From assembly GCA_020343655.1 (NCBI GenBank), contig CP070805.1, positions 1,265,003 through 1,298,995 of the forward strand: a DNA stretch of 33,993 nt, in the 5' to 3' direction. The notes under the pieces are model-generated. The model did no database searches. It saw only the letters and a list, made by a program, of their open reading frames with translations, and had not been told where the DNA came from. Positions 15,919 to 23,390 of this stretch are shown here, piece after piece; the first letter of the stretch is position 1; each line of letters starts with the position of its first letter. Source of the stretch: Promethearchaeota archaeon (GTDB taxonomy: Archaea > Asgardarchaeota > Lokiarchaeia > Sigyniarchaeales > SOKP01). The translations under genes were made by a program, and so were the position numbers.

Positions 15919-16485
15919 ATGGACATGAAGAAAAAAAGTTTTAATGAAATTTTATCAATTGATGATGATGATAAAAAAATCATCGAAATGATTGAAAAAG
16001 ACCCTGATATAACCCATAGTGATATTGCCAAGGAAATCGAGAAATCACAACCTGCAGTGGGCGCACGAATCATTAAATTGGAAAGAAAACATCTACTTAC
16101 TAAACAAGTAGGTTTCAATATTAAAAAGGTTGATATAAAAGTTGCTATTGTATACATATCAACTAAAGATGTGGATGAGATTGTCCAAAAGATTGAGAAT
16201 TGTCCCTTTATAAACCATGCTTTCAAAATCTCCGGAGAATTTAACGTACTTTGCTTCATAGCGGCTTCAGATTTACAAACTATTGAAAAACTAGTTGATT
16301 TATGCTTTAGAAGGGATAAAAATGTTATCAATGTCAAGACAAATATCGTAATAGAAAGCATTCATGATTTTGTAGTTCCAATAGATTTTCAAATTGAGAA
16401 TTTCGATGGGAGATATTGCGGTCCAGGATGTAATATGGTAGAAGACATCCCAAAGTTCAAATTCAATCAAGAAGATGAAGATTAA
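15919..16485 (+). CDS. Lrp/AsnC-type regulator with CGxxC tail
   Basis: Protein of 188 residues. An AsnC-type winged helix-turn-helix spans about residues 14-62 (DDDKKIIEMIEKDPDITHSD, then SQPAVGARIIKLER). A RAM-like alpha-beta domain follows with NCPFINHAFKISGEFNV. The chain then passes HDFVVPIDF and ends in a tail with C167-G-P-G-C171. Two closely related genes lie at 16520 and 18323, and a GAF-fused relative at 19191. The conserved tail cysteines and the Cys-Pro in the RAM domain suggest a metal- or thiol-sensing regulator rather than an amino-acid-responsive one; that is inference. A GAGGT Shine-Dalgarno is 11 nt before the ATG. Confidence 0.85.
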   Translation: MDMKKKSFNEILSIDDDDKKIIEMIEKDPDITHSDIAKEIEKSQPAVGARIIKLERKHLLTKQVGFNIKKVDIKVAIVYISTKDVDEIVQKIENCPFINHAFKISGEFNVLCFIAASDLQTIEKLVDLCFRRDKNVINVKTNIVIESIHDFVVPIDFQIENFDGRYCGPGCNMVEDIPKFKFNQEDED

Positions 16486-16519
16486 TTAAATAAATTCCTT
16501 TTTAATTTTATAATTAATC

Positions 16520-17074
16520 CTAAATATCAATAGATTTTACCAGGCCCTTTGCTTTGGCTATTTTATACTTACAAGCTTCCCCACAGCCATTTTCAAGTGT
16601 TGGATCATGCTCTTCAGAATCAAAATCAATCGGTAAAATGAAATCTTTTGCTATATCTAATACTACTTCCATTGAGACATTTAAGATTTCAGGATTGTTT
16701 CGAAAGTGATAATTTACAATATTATCAAGTTTTTGAAGTTTAGAACTAGCGAGTAAAATACATACGTTATGCTCCCCACTTAATCGAAATGCATTCAGCA
16801 TGAAAGGACAGTGTCTAGCCATATCCATTATCTCATCAGGATTCTTAGATTTTAACTCAACAGTGGCTACATGCAAATCTACTTTCTTAAAATTGATTCC
16901 TGGTTGAAATTGTAAAATCCCATTTTTTTCCAGTTTTTTTATTCGCATACCAACGGTTGGTTGTGATCTATTTATTTTTGTAGCGATCTCTGTATGCGTA
17001 AGGTTTGGATCCTCCTGTACAAGAGCAATTATCTGTTTATCTATATCATCAAGCTTTAATTTATCAGATATCAT
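16520..17074 (-). CDS. Lrp/AsnC-type regulator with CGxxC tail (paralogue)
   Basis: Protein of 184 residues. The helix-turn-helix (LDDIDKQIIALVQEDPNLTH, then SQPTVGMRIKKLEK) is followed by a RAM-like domain with HCPFMLNAFRLSGEHNV, then KDFILPIDF and a tail with C164-G-E-A-C168. It is convergent with the similar gene at 15919 and shares its domain order, the SQP-x-VG recognition helix, the CPF motif and the tail. Tandem paralogues with near-identical recognition helices could form heteromers or compete for the same sites. TAG stop. Confidence 0.85.
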   Translation of the reverse strand: MISDKLKLDDIDKQIIALVQEDPNLTHTEIATKINRSQPTVGMRIKKLEKNGILQFQPGINFKKVDLHVATVELKSKNPDEIMDMARHCPFMLNAFRLSGEHNVCILLASSKLQKLDNIVNYHFRNNPEILNVSMEVVLDIAKDFILPIDFDSEEHDPTLENGCGEACKYKIAKAKGLVKSIDI

Positions 17075-17243
17075 TTTTTTTTTATTAAAATTATTTTTCT
17101 TCTTCTAATTATGTAATAATCTTCACAATTTATAAAATATTAGGATGAATTTATAAAAAATTAGTTTGGCTTATTTTTAATTCTAAGCATAATTGAATAA
17201 AGAATTTAAATACAACTATTAATATATTGAATAAAAAAATGAT

Positions 17244-17912
17244 TTAAAAATCAGTTAAAGGAATTTTCTGACAATAATAAATCAATTTTCCATCAAAACT
17301 GATCTGAACTGCAATAATTTTAATACCATTTTTCCTTGCGTCGCTTAAATTTTTAGAAAATTTAGGATCCATCTCCCAATTAGGAGCGAAACTTTTTGCT
17401 TTTCGAACGACTAAAAATAGAATAGTACCATCATGCTCAATAATTTCTTTCACATGTCTTGCTCCACGTTCAGTAGGAGCATCCGGAAAAAGGGCAATCC
17501 CATCCTTAACTAATGAAACACCTTTTACTTCCAATGGGACATTATCGATTAAAAAATCAATTCTACTATTTCCAATTTTTACCTCTTTTCTAATTTCTTT
17601 CACTTTAGAGAATTCTGGTAAATATTCAAATACTTTCAAAGCAATTTTAGAATGTAATGCTGTATCAATAAGAACCCACTCATCATCAGTATGAACAGCT
17701 TTAATATAATATTTTAATTTACCATTTGAATGTGCAAATAAGATTTCAGCGCCTTCAATAAGTAATTCTTTTAATCTGCCAGGATCATGTATGTGAGCTG
17801 TTTCATTTAGCCCCTTATATCTAATTTCCCCTATAAATCTATTTGGTCTTGATAAAAATGCACCTTTCATTAAATCAGGAATCTCAAAAAGAGGCTTTTT
17901 AATATTATTCAT
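17244..17912 (-). CDS. sfsA: SfsA family protein (DNA/RNA nuclease-fold)
   Basis: Protein of 222 residues, the normal SfsA length. Motifs: GAFLSRPNRFIGEI near the N-terminus (OB-like domain), HDPGRLKELL near 40-50, then the nuclease-like core SRIDFLIDN, PLEVKGVSL and FPDAPTERGARHVKE. Asp, Glu-x-Lys and the downstream Glu form a PD-(D/E)xK-like site. SfsA was named for sugar-fermentation stimulation in E. coli; its cellular role is unsettled. The start is the ATG at 17912. The frame remains open to 18059, but that extension has no family similarity and overlaps the divergent ferredoxin gene. Confidence 0.88.
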   Translation of the reverse strand: MNNIKKPLFEIPDLMKGAFLSRPNRFIGEIRYKGLNETAHIHDPGRLKELLIEGAEILFAHSNGKLKYYIKAVHTDDEWVLIDTALHSKIALKVFEYLPEFSKVKEIRKEVKIGNSRIDFLIDNVPLEVKGVSLVKDGIALFPDAPTERGARHVKEIIEHDGTILFLVVRKAKSFAPNWEMDPKFSKNLSDARKNGIKIIAVQISFDGKLIYYCQKIPLTDF

Positions 17913-18033
17913 CAATCTTATGCATACCTTAATATAACTTATACTTTGAGTAAATTTACTTCGAAAATTAAGAGATTTTATTATAGAATATAACCTTAAT
18001 AGATAAAAAGAGTTTTTTATTTGAATAATCATA

Positions 18034-18273
18034 ATGAGTGAAGCAGGCGATCGAGCCACAATTGAAAGTTATAAATTTCATCATATTGATACTTCTAAGT
18101 GTAAACAATGTAAAGAATTTTCCTGCGAAGAAGCGTGTTTTAGAGGGATTTATGAGGTTATAAAAAAGAAATCTACTCCCAGATGTATAGTGGTTGAGGA
18201 TCGTGAAGACAGATGTGTTAAATGCCATATCTGTACTACAGCTTGCAAATTTAAAGCTTTAACAATAGACTGA
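18034..18273 (+). CDS. Small ferredoxin-like protein with eight cysteines
   Basis: Protein of 79 residues. The first Cys set is CKQCKEFSCEEAC (C-x2-C-x4-C-x3-C) and the second is CVKCHICTTAC (C-x2-C-x2-C-x3-C). Two 4Fe-4S clusters are possible, with the first loop longer than in classical ferredoxins. Acidic and basic residues are mixed and there is no membrane segment. It starts divergent from sfsA and sits among the Cys-tailed Lrp regulators, so a redox link to them is possible but not shown. It could be an electron carrier or a small Fe-S subunit. Confidence 0.75.
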   Translation: MSEAGDRATIESYKFHHIDTSKCKQCKEFSCEEACFRGIYEVIKKKSTPRCIVVEDREDRCVKCHICTTACKFKALTID

Positions 18274-18322
18274 AAAAAAATCGACTTTTTATCTAAATAT
18301 TGGTAAATTAAAAATTATATTT

Positions 18323-18820
18323 TCAACAACAATGTTTTTGTAAATCAAATCTTCCATATTCAAGATTTAAATCTATCGGTAAGACGAAGTCATTCACCAC
18401 ATCGGAAATTATATCAATATGAACATCAATAACATTAGGGTCATCTCGAAAGTGATGATTAACGACCTGATCGATATCTTTAAGATTTAACCCTACAATT
18501 AAAATACTTAAATTTGAATTACCACTTAAACGAAAACCATTTAACATAAATGGACAACTTTTAACGGTTTTCATAGCCTCTTTAGGATTTTTTGTTTGAA
18601 GCTCGACCCTTGCAAAACAAAGATCTGCTACTCTAATATTTATACCTGCTTGATATTTTAAAACGCCTAATTTTTCTAACTTTTTAATCCGCATGCCAAT
18701 AGTGGGTTGGCTGCGTGATACGTGATATGCAATCTGAGTATGGGTTAAACTTGGTTCTTTCTGGATTAAATCCATTATTCTACAATCAATTTCATCAATC
18801 CCTATTTTTTCACTAATCAT
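18323..18820 (-). CDS. Lrp/AsnC-type regulator ending in HCC (paralogue)
   Basis: Protein of 165 residues. The helix-turn-helix (IDEIDCRIMDLIQKEPSLTH, then SQPTIGMRIKKLEK) is nearly the same as in the gene at 16520. The RAM-like domain carries SCPFMLNGFRLSGNSNL, and NDFVLPIDL is followed by a short tail ending His-Cys-Cys instead of CGxxC. It appears to be a shortened member of the same family. It is divergent from the GAF-fused relative across a 370-bp intergenic region, which suggests cross-regulation. Confidence 0.83.
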   Translation of the reverse strand: MISEKIGIDEIDCRIMDLIQKEPSLTHTQIAYHVSRSQPTIGMRIKKLEKLGVLKYQAGINIRVADLCFARVELQTKNPKEAMKTVKSCPFMLNGFRLSGNSNLSILIVGLNLKDIDQVVNHHFRDDPNVIDVHIDIISDVVNDFVLPIDLNLEYGRFDLQKHCC

Positions 18821-19190
18821 ATCATCTCACTTTTTTTTGGATTTCATGAATAGGTTTAAAAATTGTAGTATTTCATTTATTATAGTAATTTTTAATACTA
18901 ATATATTTGACTTTCATATTTAAAGTTTTCTATATTTTTTATGTTCAAAATAAAACCGATCTCTTAAAAAAACCTTCAAATTACAATAAGAAAAGTAAAA
19001 TTATTGAAAACTAGCATCCTCTAATCTAATTTTCCAAAGACGTAAGAATTCAACATTAGAAAAACTATGTTTAGTAGATTTATAATCGAATATTTTATAA
19101 GTTATAGCATAAACATTTTTTAAATAAAAAATAAAATATATTTTCATCTAAACCAAAAATTAGAGAATTATTTAACATTTTCGTATATTT
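18821..19190. other. Divergent intergenic region of 370 bp between two regulator genes
   Basis: I found no coding frame longer than about 14 codons from an ATG on either strand and no RNA-gene signature. The region is very AT-rich. A TTTTTAAAC element near 18854-18862 (minus) and a TTATTTAAC element near 19168-19176 (plus) may be promoter parts for the two flanking genes. Confidence 0.4.
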
Positions 19191-20294
19191 ATGAGTCCAA
19201 AATTAGGTATACAATTTAGGGACAAAATTATTAAAGCATTTACAGAATCTGAGGATGACCAAGTATATCCTGAAGTACTTGATATAATCTTATCCGCCAT
19301 TGATAGTAAATATGGTATTTTCGGTTATATTGATGTGAATGGTGATCTCGTCTGTCCTTCAATGACAAAGGATGTATGGGACGAATGTCAAATTCCTGAT
19401 AAAGATATTATTTTTCCTCGTGAAGATTGGGTTAATAGTAATGCAATCTGGGCTAGAGCCTTGATTGAAGGAAAAACTAAATATTCCAATCAACCTTTAA
19501 ATCCCCCTGAAGGGCATATTCCAATGAATCGAGCAATTGTTGTACCAATAATATATCGAAAAAAAATAATTGGAATCTTAGAAGTTGCTAATAAAATATC
19601 AGATTATACAAAAGATGATGTAAACTCTTTAGAGACATTTGCTAGATATATATCACCATTATTATTCTCAAGATTAGAAAGTATGCAGCAAAGAAAAGAA
19701 TTAAATGAACTCAGAGATAGAAAATTGAAGAAAGTTAAAATAGTCCAGTTAGACGACATTGATAAAGAAATACTTAATAAATTATATTCGGATGGAAGGC
19801 AAAGTAATACTCAGATAGGAACCAATCTTAAAAATACAATGAGTCATACAGGGGTACAGAATCGAATTAAGAAATTAATAGATTCTAATATATTAAAAAT
19901 TCAAGGAAATATCAATTTCAATACACTTAATACTAAAGTAGCTTATGTTAATGTAAAACTTCAAAAATTTGACGATATTGATAAATTTATTAACAAGTTT
20001 AAATTATGCCCTAGGATATTTTTAATATCAAGGATTACAGGGCAGTATTATATTAAATTAGGGATTATTGGTAGGAATATGGATGATTTAAATGAATTTA
20101 TCAATCATTGCCTTTTAGCTGATACTCAATTAATTAGTTTATCAGAAGTTATATTTGCTTCAGACATTTCGAAACCAGAATTTTTACCTTTAACTTTTTT
20201 TGAAATAAATAATCAGAATACTCCATGCGGTAAAAGTTGTTTGGAATGTGATTCATATATCAATAAAAGATGTTTTGGGTGTGATTTTTTATAA
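19191..20294 (+). CDS. GAF domain fused to Lrp/AsnC-type regulator with five-Cys tail
   Basis: Protein of 367 residues. Residues 1-165 form a GAF-type sensor domain (YGIFGYIDVNGDLVCPS near 40-60, AIVVPIIYRKKIIGILEVAN near 118-137). Residues 185-240 are an AsnC-type helix-turn-helix (LDDIDKEILNKLYSDGRQSN), followed by a RAM-like domain with LCPRIFLISRITGQYYI. The tail has C346, C350, C353, C361 and C364 (C-x3-C-x2-C-x7-C-x2-C), a probable metal or Fe-S site. A ligand- or redox-sensing input is thus joined to the DNA-binding module shared with the three neighbouring regulators. The GAF ligand is unknown. Confidence 0.82.
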   Translation: MSPKLGIQFRDKIIKAFTESEDDQVYPEVLDIILSAIDSKYGIFGYIDVNGDLVCPSMTKDVWDECQIPDKDIIFPREDWVNSNAIWARALIEGKTKYSNQPLNPPEGHIPMNRAIVVPIIYRKKIIGILEVANKISDYTKDDVNSLETFARYISPLLFSRLESMQQRKELNELRDRKLKKVKIVQLDDIDKEILNKLYSDGRQSNTQIGTNLKNTMSHTGVQNRIKKLIDSNILKIQGNINFNTLNTKVAYVNVKLQKFDDIDKFINKFKLCPRIFLISRITGQYYIKLGIIGRNMDDLNEFINHCLLADTQLISLSEVIFASDISKPEFLPLTFFEINNQNTPCGKSCLECDSYINKRCFGCDFL

Positions 20295-20542
20295 CTTTTA
20301 AATTTTATTTTATAAGATCACAATTAATCTCAACTTTCTAATAGCTATTTAATTTTTAGAGATTTATTTATATATTACCAAATATAATTTTATAATTCAA
20401 AACTAATAGTGATTTTTAGTTTAATCTATAAGTGGAATATTATTATTTCTCCAATAATCCATAGAAAGAACATTTAAATCGGCTATTTTGGTTGGATTAC
20501 TTAAGAAATAAACCTATAATTTGAACTTTTAAGGTTAATAAT

Positions 20543-20857
20543 ATGTTTGAAGTAAAAGAAACAGAAAAGTTTTTAACTTCACCAGAGGTATGTTCTTGGG
20601 CTGATGATGAAGATAATACATATAAAATTGAGATACAGTTACCAGGAGTAGAGAAAGATACAATTAAACTTAAAATGCATGATGATAGTTTTTTCGTTAA
20701 AGGAGAAACCGAAGATACCATTTATATAGGTTCCTATGGTGTTTGCTGTCCAATAAAACCAGAAGAAGCAAAAGCAGTTTATAAAAATGGTCTTTTAAAA
20801 ATTGAGGTCCCCTTTAAAGAGCCCGAATTTCACAGTATTGAGATAAATATTGAATAA
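20543..20857 (+). CDS. Small heat-shock protein (Hsp20/alpha-crystallin)
   Basis: Protein of 104 residues, short for the family because the N-terminal arm is only about 20 residues. The alpha-crystallin domain is clear: YKIEIQLPGVEKDTIKLKM, then FFVKGETED, then the A-x-Y-x-NGLL-x-I-x-VP signature at about residues 78-90. A C-terminal I-x-I (IEI) for oligomer packing is present. Unusually for a thermophile-type sHsp it has cysteines, including adjacent ones (YGVCCP near 67-71). An AAGGT Shine-Dalgarno precedes the ATG, and an oligo-T terminator follows the stop. Confidence 0.88.
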   Translation: MFEVKETEKFLTSPEVCSWADDEDNTYKIEIQLPGVEKDTIKLKMHDDSFFVKGETEDTIYIGSYGVCCPIKPEEAKAVYKNGLLKIEVPFKEPEFHSIEINIE

Positions 20858-20861
20858 ATTA

Positions 20862-20871
20862 TTTTTTTTTT
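20862..20871 (+). terminator. Oligo-T terminator after the small heat-shock gene
   Basis: Ten T residues starting 5 nt past the stop codon. Confidence 0.5.
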
Positions 20872-20903
20872 ATTTTCCTTTTTACATAACTTTTTTAGCA
20901 GTC

Positions 20904-21848
20904 TTAATACTCTATATTCATTTCTTTAACATAATCAAAAGCGGAATAAGCAGCAATAACTCCTTCAGAAACACCAGTAATTGCTTGTTTAAAAGGAGCA
21001 TCTGCCACATCTCCGGCAGCAAAGATTCCAGGAATATTTGTTTCTGATTTGCGGTTAATTTTAATTTCACCCTTTACATTTGTTTCAACGCCAATTGATT
21101 TTGCTACATCAGAATTAGGAGTTGATCCAATTTCAATAAATACTCCATCTATATCAAACTCTTTTCCATTATCGAAAATCACTGACTTTACAGTATTATC
21201 CCCTTTGATTTCAACAATCTTCGTCTTGTAAATTATTTCAATTTTATCATTTTCATAAACTCGCTTCTTATTAATTGGTTCTGCTCTAATTTCTTCTCCT
21301 CTATAAATAATATATACTTTCTTAGTATTTTGAGCTAAAAATAAGGCTTCTTTTGCTGCAGAATCACTTCCTCCTATTACACAAACAATTTTATCTTTAA
21401 AAAAAGGACCATCACATGTAGCGCAATAGGATACTCCACGTCCAGCAAATTCTTCCTCTCCAGGCACTCCGAGTTTTCTCCTTTCTGTACCGGTTGATAT
21501 GCAAATTGAATATGCTTTAAACTTTTGAAAGAAAGAATGGAGCTCAAAGTGATCATCAACTTTATCAATACTACGGATCGCATCTGATATATATGGAATA
21601 TTAAGTGAATCCATATGATCCTTAAACATATCCATTAAACCTTGACCACTTATAGATGTAATCGCAGGATAATTCTCAACAATGTGAGTTGTAGCAATTA
21701 ATCCACCAAAAGTTTTACCAACAACCAGGACATCCATTGCAAATCTAGCAGCATAAATTGCACATCCAATTGCAGCAGGACCGCCTCCTAAAACTATAAG
21801 ATCATATATTTTTTCTAAATCAATGCTTTCCATATCAATATTGAACAC
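20904..21848 (-). CDS. trxB: Thioredoxin reductase
   Basis: Protein of 314 residues. The FAD-binding LIVLGGGPAAIGCAIYAAR is near the N-terminus and the redox-active CATC is at C142/C145. A second nucleotide-binding motif (VIGGSDSAAKEA) and the FAD-contacting IFAAGDVAD near the C-terminus are present. The NADPH-phosphate site is not the textbook HRRDxxRA: YRGEEIRAEP occupies that place, so cofactor preference is uncertain. The start is GTG at 21848, because GGAGGGA lies 6 nt upstream; it overlaps the upstream disulfide-oxidoreductase gene by 14 nt. It should reduce the two tandem-thioredoxin-fold proteins encoded just upstream in the same operon. Confidence 0.93.
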   Translation of the reverse strand: MFNIDMESIDLEKIYDLIVLGGGPAAIGCAIYAARFAMDVLVVGKTFGGLIATTHIVENYPAITSISGQGLMDMFKDHMDSLNIPYISDAIRSIDKVDDHFELHSFFQKFKAYSICISTGTERRKLGVPGEEEFAGRGVSYCATCDGPFFKDKIVCVIGGSDSAAKEALFLAQNTKKVYIIYRGEEIRAEPINKKRVYENDKIEIIYKTKIVEIKGDNTVKSVIFDNGKEFDIDGVFIEIGSTPNSDVAKSIGVETNVKGEIKINRKSETNIPGIFAAGDVADAPFKQAITGVSEGVIAAYSAFDYVKEMNIEY

Positions 21849-22518
21849 GAATATTCCCTCCAATCAAGGCTTTTAATATTTCATTTGGCCCAACCATTCC
21901 TACTAAGGTTTTTTGATCATTTATAATGGTGTAGGGAACCCCAGCAGCATCATAATATTGACCAATATCAGGATTTGCCATGATATCAATCACCACAGTC
22001 CTTATTTTCCCCTCAGATGCAATAGCAAAGGAGTTGCTGATTGCAATAACTTGAGGGCAATAAGGACAAGTCTCTGTCATCATTATCTTGATAGTTGATG
22101 GTGGTATCCTATCTAGATTTTGTCTTATTGTTGTCTCATAATAATTAGGCATTCCCGCAAAAGTAAATATGGTTTGGATAAAAGGTTGAATTTCACCACC
22201 TTTAGGAGCTGCTAAATACCTAATTATTTCTCTCCCATTATTATCAATAAAAAGTATTGTTGGAACACGTGTAATATCATATCTTTTAGCAAATTCTGGA
22301 TTATCGTCTATTGAGAGTTCTTCAATCGTTAACATTCCATTTGAATTCTCTTCGTAGACTCTTAATAAAACCATAAATTGTCCACAATCCATACACGCTC
22401 TAATTTTTGTTCCATCAGGTTGCACTCTCTGCGAAGTAAACACTTTCAATTTAACAGGTTTCTTCAGTTTAGCCATTTCTCTCTTGATTATTTCCTTATA
22501 TCTATCATCTTGAGACAT
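21835..22518 (-). CDS. Protein disulfide oxidoreductase with two thioredoxin folds
   Basis: Protein of 227 residues. Two thioredoxin-fold units are visible. The first has CMDC at C42/C45 with cis-proline in RVPT near residue 86; the second has CPYC at C151/C154 with GVPYT downstream. This two-domain layout is the archaeal PDO (PDI-like, glutaredoxin-like) family that makes or reshuffles disulfides in the cytoplasm. It lies directly upstream of and overlaps trxB, and 23 nt after a paralogue, so the three form one operon. The first active site differs from the more common CxxC sequences of thermophile PDOs. Confidence 0.88.
   Translation of the reverse strand: MSQDDRYKEIIKREMAKLKKPVKLKVFTSQRVQPDGTKIRACMDCGQFMVLLRVYEENSNGMLTIEELSIDDNPEFAKRYDITRVPTILFIDNNGREIIRYLAAPKGGEIQPFIQTIFTFAGMPNYYETTIRQNLDRIPPSTIKIMMTETCPYCPQVIAISNSFAIASEGKIRTVVIDIMANPDIGQYYDAAGVPYTIINDQKTLVGMVGPNEILKALIGGNIRVQY
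21855..21861 (-). promoter_or_regulatory. Shine-Dalgarno of trxB inside the upstream gene
   Basis: GGAGGGA on the minus strand, 6 nt before the GTG at 21848. It lies within the last codons of the disulfide-oxidoreductase gene and sets the trxB start. Confidence 0.7.
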
Positions 22519-22541
22519 CTTCTAATATCTCCTTACATGAA

Positions 22542-23237
22542 TTATGCATACATACCTCCAAAGTCTCTATCTTTTGATCCAACCAATTTATCTAATAAAT
22601 CTTGAGGTGTAAACATACCATGAATAACTTCTTTTTCATTTATGACTGTCATGGGAACGCCTTGAACCTGATACTTCATACCTATGTCTGGATTTAAATT
22701 AACATCAATTACTTCCGCCGAAATCTTTCCTTTAGAAACTAAAGCAAATAATGTTAAAACTGGAACAGTAGCAGGACAATATGGGCATGTCGGAGTTATA
22801 AAGATTTTCATATTTGATTTTGATATTTTTTTTAGATGAGTAAGGATTTGATCTGCATAATAAGGTCTTACTCCTGAAAAATATTGTATACTGTTCAGAA
22901 AAGGTATAAATTCAGATCCTGTTGGGTGTGCTAAATACCGAATAATTTCTTTATCATTCTCATCAACAAATAATATAGCAGGGATCTTAGTAACGTTAAA
23001 TTTTTTTGCGAGTTCTTCGTTTTCTTCAGTAGATATTTCCTCAATTTCTAATTTCTCATTAGATAAATCTTCTAACATTTTTAATAACTCATAAGTTGCC
23101 TCACAAGCCATACATCTTCTTAGTTTTGTTCCATCTTCTTGAGTTTTAAAATCAGTAAAAAGTTTAAGAACAATATTATCTTTTAATTTACCCATTTCTC
23201 TTTTAATATTATTCAATTCATTTTCTGAAAATAACAT
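22542..23237 (-). CDS. Protein disulfide oxidoreductase with two thioredoxin folds (paralogue)
   Basis: Protein of 231 residues, first gene of the PDO-PDO-trxB operon. Active sites are CMAC at C42/C45 and CPYC at C151/C154, the same positions as in the downstream paralogue. KIPAIL and GVPMT supply the cis-prolines. The duplication must be old, because the two proteins differ at many positions while keeping the framework. The start is the ATG at 23237 with GGGTGA 4 nt upstream; the frame stays open to a TTG at 23249, which lies before that Shine-Dalgarno. Two distinct N-terminal sites suggest different partners. Confidence 0.88.
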   Translation of the reverse strand: MLFSENELNNIKREMGKLKDNIVLKLFTDFKTQEDGTKLRRCMACEATYELLKMLEDLSNEKLEIEEISTEENEELAKKFNVTKIPAILFVDENDKEIIRYLAHPTGSEFIPFLNSIQYFSGVRPYYADQILTHLKKISKSNMKIFITPTCPYCPATVPVLTLFALVSKGKISAEVIDVNLNPDIGMKYQVQGVPMTVINEKEVIHGMFTPQDLLDKLVGSKDRDFGGMYA

Positions 23238-23390
23238 AAAATCACCCAATATAGTTCAATCTATTATGAATATTTGCTTTCATACTTAAAAGAATTTTTC
23301 ATTTAAATTATAAAAAAAACTAGTTCTGAATTATTTTTGAATAAAATTGAAAAGATTAACATTAATATTTCAAAAGATAGAATTCTCTTC

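Noticed and set aside
17913..18059. An N-terminal extension of SfsA
   Set aside because: It has no family similarity, overlaps the divergent ferredoxin start, and the ATG at 17912 gives the normal SfsA length.
18821..19190. A small gene in the 370-bp intergenic region
   Set aside because: Only ATG frames of about 14 codons or fewer were seen on either strand, without Shine-Dalgarno or motif.
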